From: Arthrobacter sp.
GTDB taxonomy: Bacteria > Actinomycetota > Actinomycetes > Actinomycetales > Micrococcaceae
Length of the DNA stretch: 24,066 nucleotides
Reading direction: 5' to 3'
Assembly (NCBI GenBank): GCA_030147325.1
Contig: JASLAA010000058.1
Location: 1 to 24,066 of the forward strand
Part shown: positions 1 through 6,690 of the stretch, piece by piece
Layout: every line of letters begins with the position of its first letter
How positions within the stretch are numbered: position 1 is the stretch's first letter
Made by a program: the position numbers and the translations under genes
Notes under the pieces: generated by a model
Seen by the model: only the letters and a program-made list of their open reading frames with translations
Told to the model about the DNA's origin: nothing
Database searches by the model: none

Positions 1-1559
1 GTCGTCGCCCTCGTCCTCGCGTCGTCGATCACGGCGACGAGACCGGTCCCGGCGAGCCATCCGCCGGTCACCGCGAGCGTGTCCGCGGAAGCGGCCACCA
101 GCCCCCGGATGCGCGCTACGCGCTCGCGGTGACCCACCGAGGCGTGCGGCAGGGCACCGGCCCAACGGACGACATCCCAGTCGAGGACGTCCGCCTCGTC
201 GATGTCGACCCCGAGCAGGGCCGAGGCGTCGGCGAGCGCGTGCCGGTAGAGGACGGTGTCCGGCGACGCGAGCCCGACGTCGGCAGGAGTGTCCCCGACC
301 CGGCCGAAGGACAGGCGCAGGACGTGCGAGCCCGGTCCGGCCTGGTCCCGCAGCCACGCCCACTTCGCCGTCGCATGCGTCAGGGCCTTCGCGGCGACTC
401 CCTCGACCCCGCGGGCCACCAGCACACCGGTGCCGCGAGGCCGCGCGTCGAGCTCGGGGACGTCGACGACCAGCGTCACGAGGGCGACGCCGGGCACGGG
501 GTCGGGGCGCTCGCCGGACAGGGCCGGGATGGCGGGAGCCAGCAGGTCGACCGCCGAGCGGCCCTCCGTCGCCACGACGACGGCGTCGGCCACGATGCGG
601 CGGGTGAGGGCCGAGTGCTCGGTCGTGACCGTCCAGCCCGTGCCGGCCGGGGTGACCGCCGAGACCTGCTCACCCGTCCGCAGATCCGCGCCGTCCGTCC
701 TGAGCTGCTCCACGAGGGCGTCCCGCAGCTGCGCGATACCCCCTTCGAGGCCGCCGACCGCCGCACCCGCCGGCGCCGCCGCGCGCAGTGCACCGGCGGC
801 TGCGCCGAGGGAACCGAGCCGGGCCATCGTCGTCCGCAGCCCGGGGGCCACGGAGTCGACGTCGAGGTCGTCCGGGTCGGCGGAGAACACGCCGCCGGCG
901 ACGGGCGCGACGAGGCGCGTCAGGACCTCCTCCCCCATCCGTGTGCGCACGAGTTCACCGAGACTGACTCCGCTGCGGGTTGCGATTGATCCCACGGGCA
1001 GGACCCTGTCGAGCGCCGCGCGCAGTGACCCGGTCCGGCCGATCACCGCGGTGATGGCAGGATCCCCCGGATCGGCGGGGATGCCGAGCACACCAGAATT
1101 GGGCAGGGGTTGCGCTGCCGCGCGAAGATCCCGGCCCGGTAGCTGCACCCATGCTCCCGCGGCATCCGGGGTGACGATCCGGCCGCCCAGTCCGAGTTCC
1201 GCGGCGAGCGCCGGAACGGTGGCCGACCGCGTCGAGAAGGATTCGGCGCCGCTGTCCAGCTGGAATCCTCCGAGGGAGCGGCCGTCGACGGTCCCGCCGA
1301 AGCGTTCCGAGCGCTCCAGCACGGTGACTGCCAACCCCCGGGCGAGCAGGGTGCGCGCGGCGACGAGGCCCGCGATCCCTCCGCCGATCACGACGACGGA
1401 CCGGCGTCGCCGCGGCGCGCCGTCGTCGGTCCGGTCCACGTGCACGGCCGGAGTGGCATCGGTCGGCGGTGTCGGTCCGTCCGCGGCGATCGGACGTCCG
1501 TCGACGATGGGTGGATGGGCGACAGGGTCCTGCCGGGTGCGGCCCGCCCCCTTCACCAC
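1..1559 (-). CDS. hemG: Protoporphyrinogen/coproporphyrinogen oxidase (HemG/HemY/CgoX type), 3' end cut by the window edge
   Basis: FAD-dependent oxidase that removes six electrons from protoporphyrinogen IX or, in the coproporphyrin-dependent pathway usual in Gram-positive bacteria, from coproporphyrinogen III. The frame stays open for 519 codons from a GTG at 1559 to the left edge, with no stop. An FAD-binding glycine-rich motif (VVVIGGGIAGLVAARTL, residues about 55-71) is followed by LERSERFGGT and LDSGAESF, typical of this family. The last residues visible (GGWLAGTGLVAVI) match the usual C-terminal FAD-contact segment, so only a few codons should be missing. The GTG lies 2 nt after the hemE stop and has GGAG 8 nt upstream inside hemE, so translation is probably coupled. 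A second GTG follows at 1556. About 53 residues of Pro/Asp/Arg-rich sequence precede the FAD fold, longer than usual. Whether the substrate is copro- or protoporphyrinogen cannot be read from the sequence. Confidence 0.93.
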   Translation of the reverse strand, partial: MVKGAGRTRQDPVAHPPIVDGRPIAADGPTPPTDATPAVHVDRTDDGAPRRRRSVVVIGGGIAGLVAARTLLARGLAVTVLERSERFGGTVDGRSLGGFQLDSGAESFSTRSATVPALAAELGLGGRIVTPDAAGAWVQLPGRDLRAAAQPLPNSGVLGIPADPGDPAITAVIGRTGSLRAALDRVLPVGSIATRSGVSLGELVRTRMGEEVLTRLVAPVAGGVFSADPDDLDVDSVAPGLRTTMARLGSLGAAAGALRAAAPAGAAVGGLEGGIAQLRDALVEQLRTDGADLRTGEQVSAVTPAGTGWTVTTEHSALTRRIVADAVVVATEGRSAVDLLAPAIPALSGERPDPVPGVALVTLVVDVPELDARPRGTGVLVARGVEGVAAKALTHATAKWAWLRDQAGPGSHVLRLSFGRVGDTPADVGLASPDTVLYRHALADASALLGVDIDEADVLDWDVVRWAGALPHASVGHRERVARIRGLVAASADTLAVTGGWLAGTGLVAVIDDARTRAT

Positions 1560-1561
1560 GC

Positions 1562-2623
1562 CTACGGCTCCACGGAGTGGATGAGGTCGACGACCCGCGT
1601 CAGCACGTCGGGGTCCGTGTCCGGCGGCACGCCGTGGCCCAGATTCACGACGTGGCCGGGCGCGGCGGCTCCGGCGGCCAGCACCCCCCGGACATGGCGC
1701 TCGAGCACCGGCCACGGTGCGGGCAGCAGAGCCGGGTCGATGTTGCCCTGGAGCGGCACGGAACCGCCGAGGCGCCGATTGGCCTCGTCGAGGGGTAGCC
1801 GGTAGTCGACACCGATGACATCCACTCCGACCTCGTGCATGGCCACGAGGAGCTCCGACGTGCCGGTGCCGAAGTGGATCAGGGGCGCACCGAGGCCGCG
1901 GACGTGGTCGAGGGCGCGGCTCGAGGCAGGGGCCACGTGCTTCCGGTAGTCGGCGAGCCCGAGCGAGCCGGCCCACGAGTCGAACAGCTGCGCCGCGCTC
2001 GCTCCGGCCTCGAGCTGCGCGCGGAGGAACATCCCCGAGGCATCCGCGGCCCACTCGGTCAGTGCCGCCCAGGTCCCGGGATCGGCATGCATCATGGTGC
2101 GCGGCCCGAGGTGGTCCCGCGACGGCTTCCCCTCCACCATGTAGGCGGCGAGGGTGAAGGGTGCGCCCGCGAAACCGATGAGGGGCGTGGAACCGAGCTG
2201 CGCCACGGTCAGTGCCACGGCCTGCCGGATCGGCTCGAGCGCCTCGTCGGTGAGCGTGGGGAGCGCGGCGACATCTGCGGCCGAGCGGATCGGCGACCCG
2301 AGGACGGGACCGACGCCCGGAACGATGTCGACATCGACCCCTGCGAGCTTGAGGGGGATGACGATGTCGGAGAAGAAGATCCCGGCGTCCACGTCATGCC
2401 TGCGGACGGGCTGCAGCGTGATCTCGGAGGCCATCTCCGGGTCGAGGCACGACTCGAGCATGTTCGTGCCCTCGCGCAGCGCGCGGTACTCCGGGAGCGA
2501 TCGGCCGGCCTGGCGCATGAACCAGACCGGACGCCGGTGCGGCGTCCGGCCGCGATAGGCGGAGATGAGTGCCGAGTCGGACGTGCGTCCGTCGACCAGT
2601 GGGTGCGTTGCTCCGAGGTCCAT
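1562..2623 (-). CDS. hemE: Uroporphyrinogen decarboxylase
   Basis: Cytoplasmic enzyme that decarboxylates the four acetate side chains of uroporphyrinogen III to give coproporphyrinogen III. The 353-residue length is normal for the family. The signature RPVWFMRQAGRSLPEYRALR is at residues 31-50, with the two substrate-binding arginines at 37 and 41. The catalytic aspartate sits in FFSDIVIP (D86). The segment PLIGFAGAPFTLAAYMVEG is also characteristic. I chose the ATG at 2623 because homologues begin just before this region; an in-frame start at 2701 would add 26 residues of basic, non-conserved sequence. No strong ribosome site is visible before the ATG. The gene leads the hemE-hemG operon and is divergent from hemA across 181 bp. 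Confidence 0.96.
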   Translation of the reverse strand: MDLGATHPLVDGRTSDSALISAYRGRTPHRRPVWFMRQAGRSLPEYRALREGTNMLESCLDPEMASEITLQPVRRHDVDAGIFFSDIVIPLKLAGVDVDIVPGVGPVLGSPIRSAADVAALPTLTDEALEPIRQAVALTVAQLGSTPLIGFAGAPFTLAAYMVEGKPSRDHLGPRTMMHADPGTWAALTEWAADASGMFLRAQLEAGASAAQLFDSWAGSLGLADYRKHVAPASSRALDHVRGLGAPLIHFGTGTSELLVAMHEVGVDVIGVDYRLPLDEANRRLGGSVPLQGNIDPALLPAPWPVLERHVRGVLAAGAAAPGHVVNLGHGVPPDTDPDVLTRVVDLIHSVEP

Positions 2624-2636
2624 GCCCCGATTCTGC

Positions 2637-2702
2637 CGAAGATCGCCACGGATGGTTAACCGGGTACGGCGCCGTCCGGCTCTGGTGGCGAAGATCACCA
2701 CG
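2637..2702. repeat. Direct repeat of CGAAGATCNCCACG in the hemE-hemA divergent region
   Basis: CGAAGATCGCCACG at 2637-2650 and CGAAGATCACCACG at 2689-2702 agree at 13 of 14 positions in the same orientation. Their starts are 52 bp apart, about five DNA turns. The left copy begins 14 nt upstream of the hemE start; the right copy ends about 100 bp upstream of the hemA start. The location suggests a regulator site serving both genes, but this is inference and no known operator is recognised. Confidence 0.4.
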
Positions 2703-2789
2703 CGGTGGGAGGCGCAGAATCCCGCAGGATCCCGGGAATTGCAAGCCCTGGTAAGGATCGCCTATTCAGTGGGGAAGGCACCTCCTCGG

Positions 2790-2795
2790 TATGAT
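2790..2795 (+). promoter_or_regulatory. Candidate -10 element of hemA
   Basis: TATGAT matches the actinobacterial TANNNT -10 pattern. A transcript starting 7 nt downstream would begin at about 2803, only 2 nt before the GTG start of hemA, giving a nearly leaderless mRNA. No convincing -35 hexamer is seen. A GAGG at 2797-2800 lies 4 nt before the GTG and could be a short-spaced ribosome site if transcription starts further upstream. Confidence 0.45.
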
Positions 2796-2804
2796 TGAGG
2801 GGCT

Positions 2805-4208
2805 GTGGTACTTCTTTCGCTTGTAGCGACCCATTCGAACGTGGACCTGGAAACCGTTGCCCGACTCAGCGTCGGGGCACCCCAGGTCCCGTCGGTCGTG
2901 CTCGCGGATGACCGGGCGGTGTCCGGGGCCGTCGTGCTCGCCACCTGCAATCGCTTCGAGATCTACGCCGAGGCTCCGTCGGAGGATGACGTCGAGGCGG
3001 CCCGTTCGGCGATCGTCTCGACCATCAGCGAGTACTCGGGCATCTCCGAACAGTCGGTCTCGTCGTCGTTCGAGACCCACACCGGTCAGGATGTGGCGGA
3101 GCACCTCTTCGCGGTGGGTGCCGGACTGGATTCTGCGGTCATCGGCGAACGCGAGATCGCCGGGCAGGTCCGTCGGGCCCTCATCGATGCACAGGGTTCG
3201 GGAGCGGCCAGCGGAGGCCTGGTGCGCCTGTTCCAGGCCGCGTCCAGGACCGCGAAGGATGTCGGGGCACAGACCGCCCTCGGCAGCCGTGGCAGGTCCA
3301 TCGTGTCCGTCGCCCTCGAGCTGGCCGGAGACCTTTCCGAGGACGCCGACTGGTCCGGCAAGAGCGTGGTGCTCTTCGGCACCGGAGCCTATGCGGGCGC
3401 GACGATGGCGGCACTCAGGGACCGCGGCTGCACCGACATCTCCGTCTTCTCGTCGTCCGGCCGTGCGGAGGCCTTCGTCGCGACACGCGGCGGAACCGCC
3501 GTGGCTGCCTCCGACCTGCCGGGAGCGATGCGCCGTGCGGACGTCGTGATCGGCTGCAGCGGCAGCGACGCGCGCATCGACGCCGCGGACATCGAGAGGG
3601 TCCGCGAGGGAAGCACCCGACCGCTGGTCGTCATCGACCTCGCCCTGAGCCACGACTTCGACCCGGCCGTCGGGACGCTCGACGGCGTCCAGCTCATCAC
3701 GCTCGAGTCCGTCCGGGCCGCCGCCCCGGAGGAACAGGCCGATGCACTGGCCCAGGCCAGTGACCTGGTGCGGTCCGCGGCGCGCAGCTTCGAGGAGCAG
3801 CAGACCACGCGGGCCATGAACGCCGCCATCGTGGCCCTGCGGCAGCACACCCAGGCAGTCCTCGACTCCGAGATGGAGCGCGTCCGCGCCCAGCACGGCT
3901 GCACCGCCGCCGCCGAGGAAGTCGAGTTCGCCCTGCGCCGTATGGTGCGCCAGCTCCTGCACGTACCGACGGTGCGGGCACGGGAACTCGCGGCCGAGGG
4001 CCGCCAGGACGACTACACCTCGGCGCTCGAGGCCCTGTACGGCATCGACGTCGCGGCCACCGGCGACAAGGCGGCAACCGCCGGACAGCCGGACGGCACG
4101 GCGGGTCCAGGCACCGCCCAGCGCAGTGCCCTCGCACATCACTCCCACGCTGACGCTGACGGTGCAGTCTGCCCGGTCGACCACGAACGGCCCGCGCAGA
4201 GCGCCTGA
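2805..4208 (+). CDS. hemA: Glutamyl-tRNA reductase
   Basis: NADPH-dependent enzyme that reduces glutamyl-tRNA(Glu) to glutamate-1-semialdehyde, the first committed step of C5-pathway haem synthesis. The 467-residue protein starts at a GTG (MVLLSLVATHSNVDLETVA), as its homologues do. The catalytic cysteine is C48 in ATCNRFEIY. GLDSAVIGEREIAGQV (residues 108-122) is the conserved substrate-site segment. FGTGAYAG (191-198) is the NADPH-binding loop. The dimerisation region ends with RMVRQLLHVPTVRARELA. About 50 extra residues follow, low in complexity and ending in a His-rich patch (HHSHADAD, residues 445-452) and a Cys-Pro-Val-Asp-His sequence (C456-H460), which resembles a haem regulatory motif. 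The gene stands alone, divergent from hemE, and converges on moeZ with a 24-bp gap. It is the rate-limiting step, so both promoter and tail are likely control points. Confidence 0.96.
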   Translation: MVLLSLVATHSNVDLETVARLSVGAPQVPSVVLADDRAVSGAVVLATCNRFEIYAEAPSEDDVEAARSAIVSTISEYSGISEQSVSSSFETHTGQDVAEHLFAVGAGLDSAVIGEREIAGQVRRALIDAQGSGAASGGLVRLFQAASRTAKDVGAQTALGSRGRSIVSVALELAGDLSEDADWSGKSVVLFGTGAYAGATMAALRDRGCTDISVFSSSGRAEAFVATRGGTAVAASDLPGAMRRADVVIGCSGSDARIDAADIERVREGSTRPLVVIDLALSHDFDPAVGTLDGVQLITLESVRAAAPEEQADALAQASDLVRSAARSFEEQQTTRAMNAAIVALRQHTQAVLDSEMERVRAQHGCTAAAEEVEFALRRMVRQLLHVPTVRARELAAEGRQDDYTSALEALYGIDVAATGDKAATAGQPDGTAGPGTAQRSALAHHSHADADGAVCPVDHERPAQSA

Positions 4209-4232
4209 CTCCTCCGGTTCCTCAGCCGGGAC

Positions 4233-5495
4233 CTAGTAGCTCATCTTCTCCGGTTCGATCCTGCGCACCCACTCGACCACTCCGCCCTCGACCGAGTGCA
4301 CATCACCGTGCCCGGCGGCTCGCAGGAACCGGACGACGTCGGCGGAGCGCACCCCCGACTTGCAGTGCACGAAGATCGTGCGGTCCGGGTCGACGACCGC
4401 ATAGCCCTCGAGGATCGCATCCTTCGGGACCAGGGACGCCCCGTCGATGCTGACGATGGCGTACTCCTCGGGGCTCCGGACGTCGAGGAGGTCGAAGTCC
4501 GCCAGACCGGCAGCCCGCGCAGCCAGGAGGTCGGCGAGCTCTTCCACCGTCACGGTCGGGACGGACTCCTCGTCATCGCGACCGCCTGCATCGGTGCGTC
4601 CTGCCGACAGCCCGCAGAACGCGTCGTAGTCGATGAGCTCGGTGATGCGCGGTGCCGAAGGATCGGGGCGGACGCGCAGCTCTCGCCAGCTCATGTCCAG
4701 CGCGTTGAAGACCAGGACCCTGCCGAGGAGCGTCGTCCCCACACCGGTGATGAGCTTGATGGCCTCGTTCACCATGACGGAACCGATCTGCGCGCACAGC
4801 ACCCCGAGGACGCCACCCTCGGCGCATGACGGAACGGAGCCGGGCGGCGGCGCCTCGGGATAGAGGTCGCGATAGGTGGGCCCACGGTCCTGCCAGAAGA
4901 CGCTGACCTGCCCGTCGAAGCGGAGGATCGAACCCCACACGTAGGGCTTCCCCAGGATCGCTGCCGCGTCGTTCACCAGGTATCGGGTGGCGAAATTGTC
5001 CGTACCGTCCACGATCAGGTCGTACCCGGAGAAGAGGCGCAGGGCGTTGTCGCGGTCGAGCCGCTCCTCGTGCAGCACCACCTCCACGAGCGGATTCAGT
5101 GCCAGGATGCTGTCGCGCGCCGACTCGGCCTTCGACCTGCCGATGTCCTGCACGCCGTGGATCACCTGGCGCTGGAGATTGGACAGCTCCACCTCGTCGT
5201 CATCGACGACGCCCAGCGTGCCCACGCCCGCGGCGGCGAGATAGAGCAGTGCGGGCGAGCCGAGCCCGCCGGCGCCGATCACGAGTACGCGAGCGTTCTT
5301 CAGGCGCAGCTGCGCATCCACGCCGAACCCGGGGATGATCAGGTGCCGCGAGTAGCGGGCCGTCTCCTCGTGCGTGAGCCGTCCGACGGCGTCGACCAGG
5401 GGTGGCAGCCCGACCGGGCCGCCCGTGGCCGGGATGTCCGTGGCCGGGGTGTCCGTGGGCGGGAACAGCGACGACGGGGACGGGGAAGCGGTCAT
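4233..5495 (-). CDS. moeZ: Adenylyltransferase/sulfurtransferase MoeZ (ThiF/MoeB domain plus rhodanese domain)
   Basis: E1-like enzyme that adenylates the C-terminus of small ubiquitin-fold sulfur carriers (MoaD, ThiS, CysO types) and then transfers sulfur to them, supporting molybdopterin, thiamine and cysteine biosynthesis. Residues 1-290 are the ThiF/MoeB domain: ATP loop GAGGLGS (74-80), NLQRQVIHG (106-114), DGTDN (163-167) and VPSCAEGGVLGVLC (221-234). Residues about 315-420 are a rhodanese domain with active-site loop CKSGVRS (Cys378). A DYDAFCG segment (Cys294) matches mycobacterial MoeZ. The ATG at 5495 follows a TACCCT hexamer by 5 nt; the open frame runs further upstream but without family similarity. 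The N-terminus has a Pro/Thr/Ala-rich stretch encoded by a 15-bp tandem repeat. Carrier partners lie outside the window. Neighbourhood matches M. tuberculosis Rv3206c. Confidence 0.94.
   Translation of the reverse strand: MTASPSPSSLFPPTDTPATDIPATGGPVGLPPLVDAVGRLTHEETARYSRHLIIPGFGVDAQLRLKNARVLVIGAGGLGSPALLYLAAAGVGTLGVVDDDEVELSNLQRQVIHGVQDIGRSKAESARDSILALNPLVEVVLHEERLDRDNALRLFSGYDLIVDGTDNFATRYLVNDAAAILGKPYVWGSILRFDGQVSVFWQDRGPTYRDLYPEAPPPGSVPSCAEGGVLGVLCAQIGSVMVNEAIKLITGVGTTLLGRVLVFNALDMSWRELRVRPDPSAPRITELIDYDAFCGLSAGRTDAGGRDDEESVPTVTVEELADLLAARAAGLADFDLLDVRSPEEYAIVSIDGASLVPKDAILEGYAVVDPDRTIFVHCKSGVRSADVVRFLRAAGHGDVHSVEGGVVEWVRRIEPEKMSY
5425..5466 (-). repeat. 15-bp tandem repeat inside the moeZ N-terminal coding region
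   Basis: Two copies of GTGGCCGGGRTGTCC (plus-strand reading, 5425-5439 and 5440-5454) and a degenerate partial third copy. They encode a DTPAT/DIPAT-type Pro-Thr repeat before the ThiF fold. The repeat keeps frame and could vary in copy number between strains. No role is evident. Confidence 0.6.
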
Positions 5496-5584
5496 GCCCA
5501 AGGGTATTCCGCCCCGACGCCGCCGGGCCAGCGGCCGGGCCGGCAGCGCCGTCCGGTTCCAGCGCCGGAGGGCGGACCGGTGGG

Positions 5585-5618
5585 TAAGCTGGACGGACGC
5601 TGCGGCCCGGTCCGCAGC
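5585..5618 (+). promoter_or_regulatory. Candidate -10 and leader hairpin of the TetR gene
   Basis: TAAGCT at 5585-5590 fits the TANNNT -10 pattern and would start a transcript near 5597, giving a leader of about 73 nt. Immediately inside that leader is a 7-bp hairpin, GCTGCGG (5599-5605) pairing with CCGCAGC (5612-5618) around a 6-nt loop. As DNA the inverted repeat could be an operator for autoregulation by the TetR protein; as RNA it could be structural. No -35 is convincing. Confidence 0.3.
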
Positions 5619-5669
5619 CCCTTCCCGACCCCACTGCTCCACCGATCGATGAACCGAGGAAAACCTCTC

Positions 5670-6290
5670 GTGAGTGCCGAACCGACCGCCGCAGGAAAAG
5701 CCCCCCGGCTGCCGCGGAACGAACGCCGTCGCCAGCTCCTGGCCGCGGCGCAGGAGGTCTTCGTGGTCAACGGATACCACGGGGCGGCCATGGACGACAT
5801 CGCCGTCGCCGCCGGTGTCAGCAAGCCCGTGCTGTACCAGCACTTCCCCGGCAAACGGGACCTCTACCTCGCGCTGCTCGACAGCCACCTCGCCGAGCTG
5901 ACGGAACTGCTCGTCGACGCCATGCGGTCGACGGAGGACAACAAGCTCCGGGTGCACGCCACCATGCGCGCCTACTTCCAGTTCATCGCCCAGGACAGCC
6001 GGGCACACCGCCTCGTCTTCGAGTCCGACATCAGCAACGAACCCGATGTCAGCGCCCGGCTCGAGGCGTTCAATGCGCAGTTCGCCGGGGCGATCGCAGG
6101 GGTGATCGCCGGAGATACGCAGTTGTCCGTCGTCGAGGCGACACTGCTGGGCCGCGGACTCGCCGGCATGGCGCAGATCAGTGCGCGCTACTGGCTGGAG
6201 ACCGATGGCAGCCTCGACATCGATGCTGCGGCCGAGCTGATCTACCGTTTAGCTTGGCGCGGAATCAGCCGCTTCCCGAAGGAGATCTAG
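5670..6290 (+). CDS. TetR/AcrR-family transcriptional regulator
   Basis: One-component repressor-type regulator, 206 residues. Residues about 17-63 form the TetR DNA-binding domain, with the helix-turn-helix at MDDIAVAAGVSKPVLYQHFP (41-60) and the usual GKRDLYLALL after it. The rest is an all-helical ligand-binding and dimerisation domain ending in RLAWRGISRFPKEI. The GTG at 5670 is chosen because GAGGA at 5656-5660 lies 9 nt upstream; an in-frame ATG at 5649 would add 7 residues but has no ribosome site. Downstream, after 61 bp, is DUF3107; this TetR-DUF3107 pair next to moeZ and rhlE is conserved in actinobacteria (Rv3208-Rv3208A in M. tuberculosis, from memory). The ligand and targets cannot be inferred. 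Autoregulation is likely for the family but not shown. Confidence 0.92.
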   Translation: MSAEPTAAGKAPRLPRNERRRQLLAAAQEVFVVNGYHGAAMDDIAVAAGVSKPVLYQHFPGKRDLYLALLDSHLAELTELLVDAMRSTEDNKLRVHATMRAYFQFIAQDSRAHRLVFESDISNEPDVSARLEAFNAQFAGAIAGVIAGDTQLSVVEATLLGRGLAGMAQISARYWLETDGSLDIDAAAELIYRLAWRGISRFPKEI

Positions 6291-6351
6291 AGTAGGTTTC
6301 GAGGGGAATCACAAGATCACTGCAGGGTTCACTACACAGGAGGCATGCGCC

Positions 6352-6576
6352 GTGGAAGTCAAGATCGGTATCCAGAACGTCAACCGGGAGATCATCCTCG
6401 ATTCCGCCGAGAGCGCCGATGCGATCGCCGATCTCGTCGCCCAGGCGATGAGCGGTGGCTCCGAGCTGCGCCTCAAGGATTCCAAGGGCCGCCAGGTCAT
6501 CGTGCCGACGGCGGTCCTCGGCTACGTGGAGATCGGCGCGGAAGAGACCCGTCGGGTGGGCTTCGGCGCGCTGTAG
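6352..6576 (+). CDS. DUF3107 family small protein (TB9.4-like)
   Basis: A 74-residue protein of unknown function restricted to actinobacteria. It begins MEVKIGIQNVNREIILDSAE and ends with EIGAEETRRVGFGAL, both typical of the family, and has an ATP-synthase-delta-like alternation of strand, helix and strand in its predicted pattern, with no membrane segment or cysteine. The GTG start at 6352 is supported by a perfect AGGAGG at 6338-6343, 8 nt upstream. The gene is followed by a strong hairpin terminator and probably shares a transcript with the TetR gene 61 bp upstream. The conserved pairing suggests a linked role, but no function is established to my knowledge. Confidence 0.93.
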   Translation: MEVKIGIQNVNREIILDSAESADAIADLVAQAMSGGSELRLKDSKGRQVIVPTAVLGYVEIGAEETRRVGFGAL

Positions 6577-6603
6577 CACCCGGACCACGACCGTCCGGAG
6601 GGG

Positions 6604-6643
6604 AGACCCGCGGACGACGGCACTCGCCGTCGTCCGCGGGTCT
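6604..6643. terminator. Perfect 18-bp hairpin terminator between DUF3107 and the ferritin-like gene
   Basis: Left arm 6604-6621 and right arm 6626-6643 are fully complementary over 18 bp around an ACTC loop. The plus strand continues with TTCCC after TCT, a short U-rich tail. The hairpin starts 27 nt after the DUF3107 stop and lies 47 bp beyond the stop of the convergent ferritin-like gene, so it can serve both directions. Confidence 0.9.
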
Positions 6644-6690
6644 TTCCCGTTGGGGGCAGCTCCCCGGCGGAGGAGTCCGTGCGGCTGGCC

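Noticed and set aside
129..1584. Plus-strand frames of 286 and 442 codons at the left end
   Set aside because: They lie antisense to hemG, whose FAD motif and family residues are clear on the minus strand.
2683..2708. TGGTG-N8-CACCA and CCAC-GCG-GTGG palindromes between hemE and hemA
   Set aside because: Short arms that overlap each other and are expected by chance in such DNA; the direct repeat is better supported.
2766..4184. A 472-codon minus-strand frame opposite hemA
   Set aside because: Fully antisense to a gene with all HemA motifs; no recognisable domain of its own.
4209..4232. CCGG-N8-CCGG hairpin in the 24-bp gap after hemA
   Set aside because: Only four paired bases and no U-tract, too weak for a terminator.
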